Shown: positions 62,420-64,000 of the stretch, piece after piece
Layout of the letters: each line of letters begins with the position of its first letter
Numbering within the stretch: the stretch's first letter is position 1
Assembly (NCBI RefSeq): GCF_019703855.1
Contig: NZ_AP024086.1
Span: 2,624,501-2,688,500, forward strand
Source: Desulfomarina profundi
GTDB lineage: Bacteria > Desulfobacterota > Desulfobulbia > Desulfobulbales > Desulfocapsaceae
Direction: 5' to 3'
DNA: 64,000 nucleotides
Translations under genes and position numbers: made by a program
Notes under the pieces: generated by a model
Seen by the model: the letters and a program-made list of their open reading frames with translations, nothing else
What the model was told of the DNA's origin: nothing
The model's database searches: none

Positions 62420-62730
62420 CCGAACGCGAGAAAGGTGCAAAGTCCCCGTGTTGTTATGTACTGGCTGTTACGCGGTGGTGCTTCTTTTAATCGCTCATCA
62501 AATTAACAAGATGCAAACATCACATTGTATTTTTTAACTTCTATGGTGCCTATCTTTAATGTGGACAATCAGCTATCAGAGATTGGGTGAAGCATAAGTA
62601 GCTGAAGGCAACTATGAAGAACCCTCCCGAAAACAGCTTCAATGCATGAACATCACAAATTCAAACACTAAAACATTTTGATAGCTTTGGTTACATTTAG
62701 CCCACTTCTTACGTAGGCTTGATTTTTATC

Positions 62731-62885
62731 ACACGCAGCTCGGTGGAGCGTTTCAACGGACAATTGAAAGAGGAATATGGCGGACGGAACCTTATGGTTC
62801 ATGGCCCTGCCAAGGTAATGATGCATTAATGTTTGGGGTTATCACGCTGTTTGCCGACCAGCTTATCAAATTGACCGGGTATTAA
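62731..62885 (+). pseudogene. Transposase 3' remnant
   Basis: Two overlapping frames read SSVERFNGQLKEEYGGRNLM, then LMFGVITLFADQLIKL, the C-terminal end of an IS5/IS1182-like DDE transposase. The shift lies near 62825. No 5' part is nearby. The rest of 62420-63157 has no other gene that I can support. Confidence 0.6.
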
Positions 62886-62974
62886 AGTGTGATAGCCAAA
62901 CTCAACAATCAACCGGTGAGTTTACTTTTGCAAGAGGCTCAGAGTAATGTTTGAAAAATTTTGCAAAGATAAAA

Positions 62975-63010
62975 AACAATGTTGACAATTATTGTTACAT
63001 TTGATAGAAG
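62975..63010 (+). promoter_or_regulatory. Candidate promoter/operator of the Opu-type transporter
   Basis: AACAAT (62975-62980) and ATTGTT (62991-62996) form an inverted repeat around TTGACA (62982-62987), a good -35; TAGAAG (63005-63010) is a weak -10 at 17-bp spacing. The overlap of inverted repeat and promoter would suit a repressor. Confidence 0.3.
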
Positions 63011-63157
63011 TTGACGTCATCACATGATTCATCAGACTAAATATTACCATAGCCCTATATTCCGAGATCTATGGTTGACTTAAAAAATGACCTTAGCTTG
63101 GAAGCCTGTTTAGGTAATCAGCCTACATGGGTAACTATTTACGATTACAGGTGATTG

Positions 63158-63820
63158 ATGGAAGAGATTATCCAATATCTGGGAACGAACTACCCGACAA
63201 TTATACGGTTGACAATTGAACATCTGTATCTAGTGAGCATATCTGTTGGAGTTGCTATACTGACCGGTGTCCCCATTGGTATATTGATAACCAAAAACAA
63301 AAAACTTGCGGATGCAGTGCTCTATGTTGCTTCCGTAATAATCACCATTCCTTCAGTTGCTCTGTTTGGCCTAATGATTCCGCTATTGTCACTCATCGAC
63401 CGTGGCATTGGTTTCTGGCCTGCCGCTATCGCTATCTTTTTGTATTCACAATTGCCGATCATACGTAATACCTACACAGCCATCAATAACATTGACCCAT
63501 CTCTTCGAGAGGCCGCACGGGGAATGGGGATGAGTAATTGGCAGCGACTGGCCAGGGTTGAAATCCCGCTTGCCATCCCTGTTATCATGGCCGGAGTACG
63601 GATGGCAGTCGTGATGAACATAGCCGTGGCCACCATCGCAGTCTATATCGGAGCAGGGGGCTTGGGCACAATCATTAACGAAGGAATTACTGGCACCAAT
63701 ACCACCAAGCTGATTGTAGGGGCAGTTGCCGTTTCATTGTTAGCTATCACCGCTGACTACCTGTTCCTCTTTTTACAAAAACTCCTAACACCAAAAGGCC
63801 TGAGCGAGGCAACAACATGA
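63158..63820 (+). CDS. Opu/ProW-type ABC transporter permease
   Basis: 220-residue permease of the glycine betaine/carnitine/choline type (OpuCB-like), with about five membrane helices and the loop EAARGMGMSNWQRLARVEIP. AGGTG precedes ATG 63158; TTG 63155 is possible. The stop overlaps the ATPase start (ATGA). Confidence 0.88.
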   Translation: MEEIIQYLGTNYPTIIRLTIEHLYLVSISVGVAILTGVPIGILITKNKKLADAVLYVASVIITIPSVALFGLMIPLLSLIDRGIGFWPAAIAIFLYSQLPIIRNTYTAINNIDPSLREAARGMGMSNWQRLARVEIPLAIPVIMAGVRMAVVMNIAVATIAVYIGAGGLGTIINEGITGTNTTKLIVGAVAVSLLAITADYLFLFLQKLLTPKGLSEATT

Positions 63821-64000
63821 TTCGACTTCAAAACTTAACCAAGCATTTTGATGTGCCGGGAAAAGCTCCTGTAATTGCAGCAAATAACATCTCACTGGAG
63901 GTCAAAAAGGGGGAGATCTGTATTTTCCTGGGTCCGTCGGGTTGTGGTAAAACAACAGCCTTGAAAATGATCAACAAGTTGATCCCTAAAACTTCTGGGA
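63817..64000 (+). CDS. Opu/ProV-type ABC transporter ATPase (partial)
   Basis: The first 61 codons are in the window: MIRLQNLTKHFDVPGKAP, then Walker A LGPSGCGKTTALKMINKLI. The gene continues past the end. It powers the permease at 63158; the substrate is probably a quaternary ammonium compound, in line with the MttB-type genes. Confidence 0.87.
   Translation, partial: MIRLQNLTKHFDVPGKAPVIAANNISLEVKKGEICIFLGPSGCGKTTALKMINKLIPKTSG

Overview
The window reads as a chromosomal segment of an anaerobic, sulfate-reducer-like member of the Desulfobacterota (old Deltaproteobacteria). This is inferred from gene content: two in-frame-UGA (selenocysteine) genes with SECIS-like hairpins, a complete type II secretion locus, a corrinoid/MttB-type methyltransferase cluster, and many IS elements and intergenic palindromes. 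No rRNA gene or other phylogenetic marker is present, so the assignment is tentative.

Layout. 1-12 kb: an RstA-like response regulator, a glycine-zipper lipoprotein among palindromic repeats, then a + strand set of a serine beta-lactamase-fold protein, a MipA/OmpV barrel, a TolC-type lipoprotein, an RND adaptor, an RND pump and two small membrane proteins (DUF4386, DUF6326). A near-identical tandem 11-bp-spaced site lies upstream of both the regulator and this set. 12-18.8 kb: an accessory island with a membrane protein, a truncated gene, an IS3-family element inserted in an IS1182-family remnant, a 283-bp tandem repeat, and a degenerate integron. The integron has a broken, truncated integrase, a presumed attI, and three cassettes delimited by attC sites: a two-gene HEPN-like/membrane pair, an ORF-less cassette, and an HNH nuclease fused to an RsiV-like domain.

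18.8-35.3 kb: the type II secretion locus (gspF, a CFI-box-CTERM beta-propeller-like protein, gspG H I J K L M N C D E leftward; gspA-gspB rightward). 35.3-38.7 kb: a DMT transporter, a hemerythrin-like protein, a small MsrA-like selenoprotein and an aminotransferase. 37.5-43.1 kb also forms one leftward unit with a polar amino-acid ABC transporter and a frameshifted GlcD-like oxidase, which would import and oxidise an amino or hydroxy acid. 43.5-45.5 kb: an ArsR-type regulator, two small proteins, a winged-helix protein and a DUF5714 protein whose proper start makes it a selenoprotein. 45.5-50 kb: an isochorismatase-like hydrolase divergent from a GlxA/AraC regulator, an ArnT-like glycosyltransferase in two pieces, and a frameshifted DUF2279 protein.

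50.1-64 kb: a tRNA 3' half with its terminator marks a probable integration junction. Beyond it come a DUF4143-type ATPase, a chimeric ornithine aminotransferase fragment, an IS21-family element with a frameshifted istA, and a methylamine/betaine-type island. That island holds an SSS symporter, an ornithine-cyclodeaminase-like enzyme, an MtgA-like methyltransferase, a corrinoid protein and an MttB-family methyltransferase leftward, then an RpiR regulator and an Opu-type ABC transporter rightward. The set would take up a quaternary amine and pass a methyl group to tetrahydrofolate; the substrate is not shown by sequence alone.

The most notable items are the integron with self-consistent cassette boundaries, the two selenoproteins that ordinary gene calling splits or misses, and the HNH-RsiV cassette protein.
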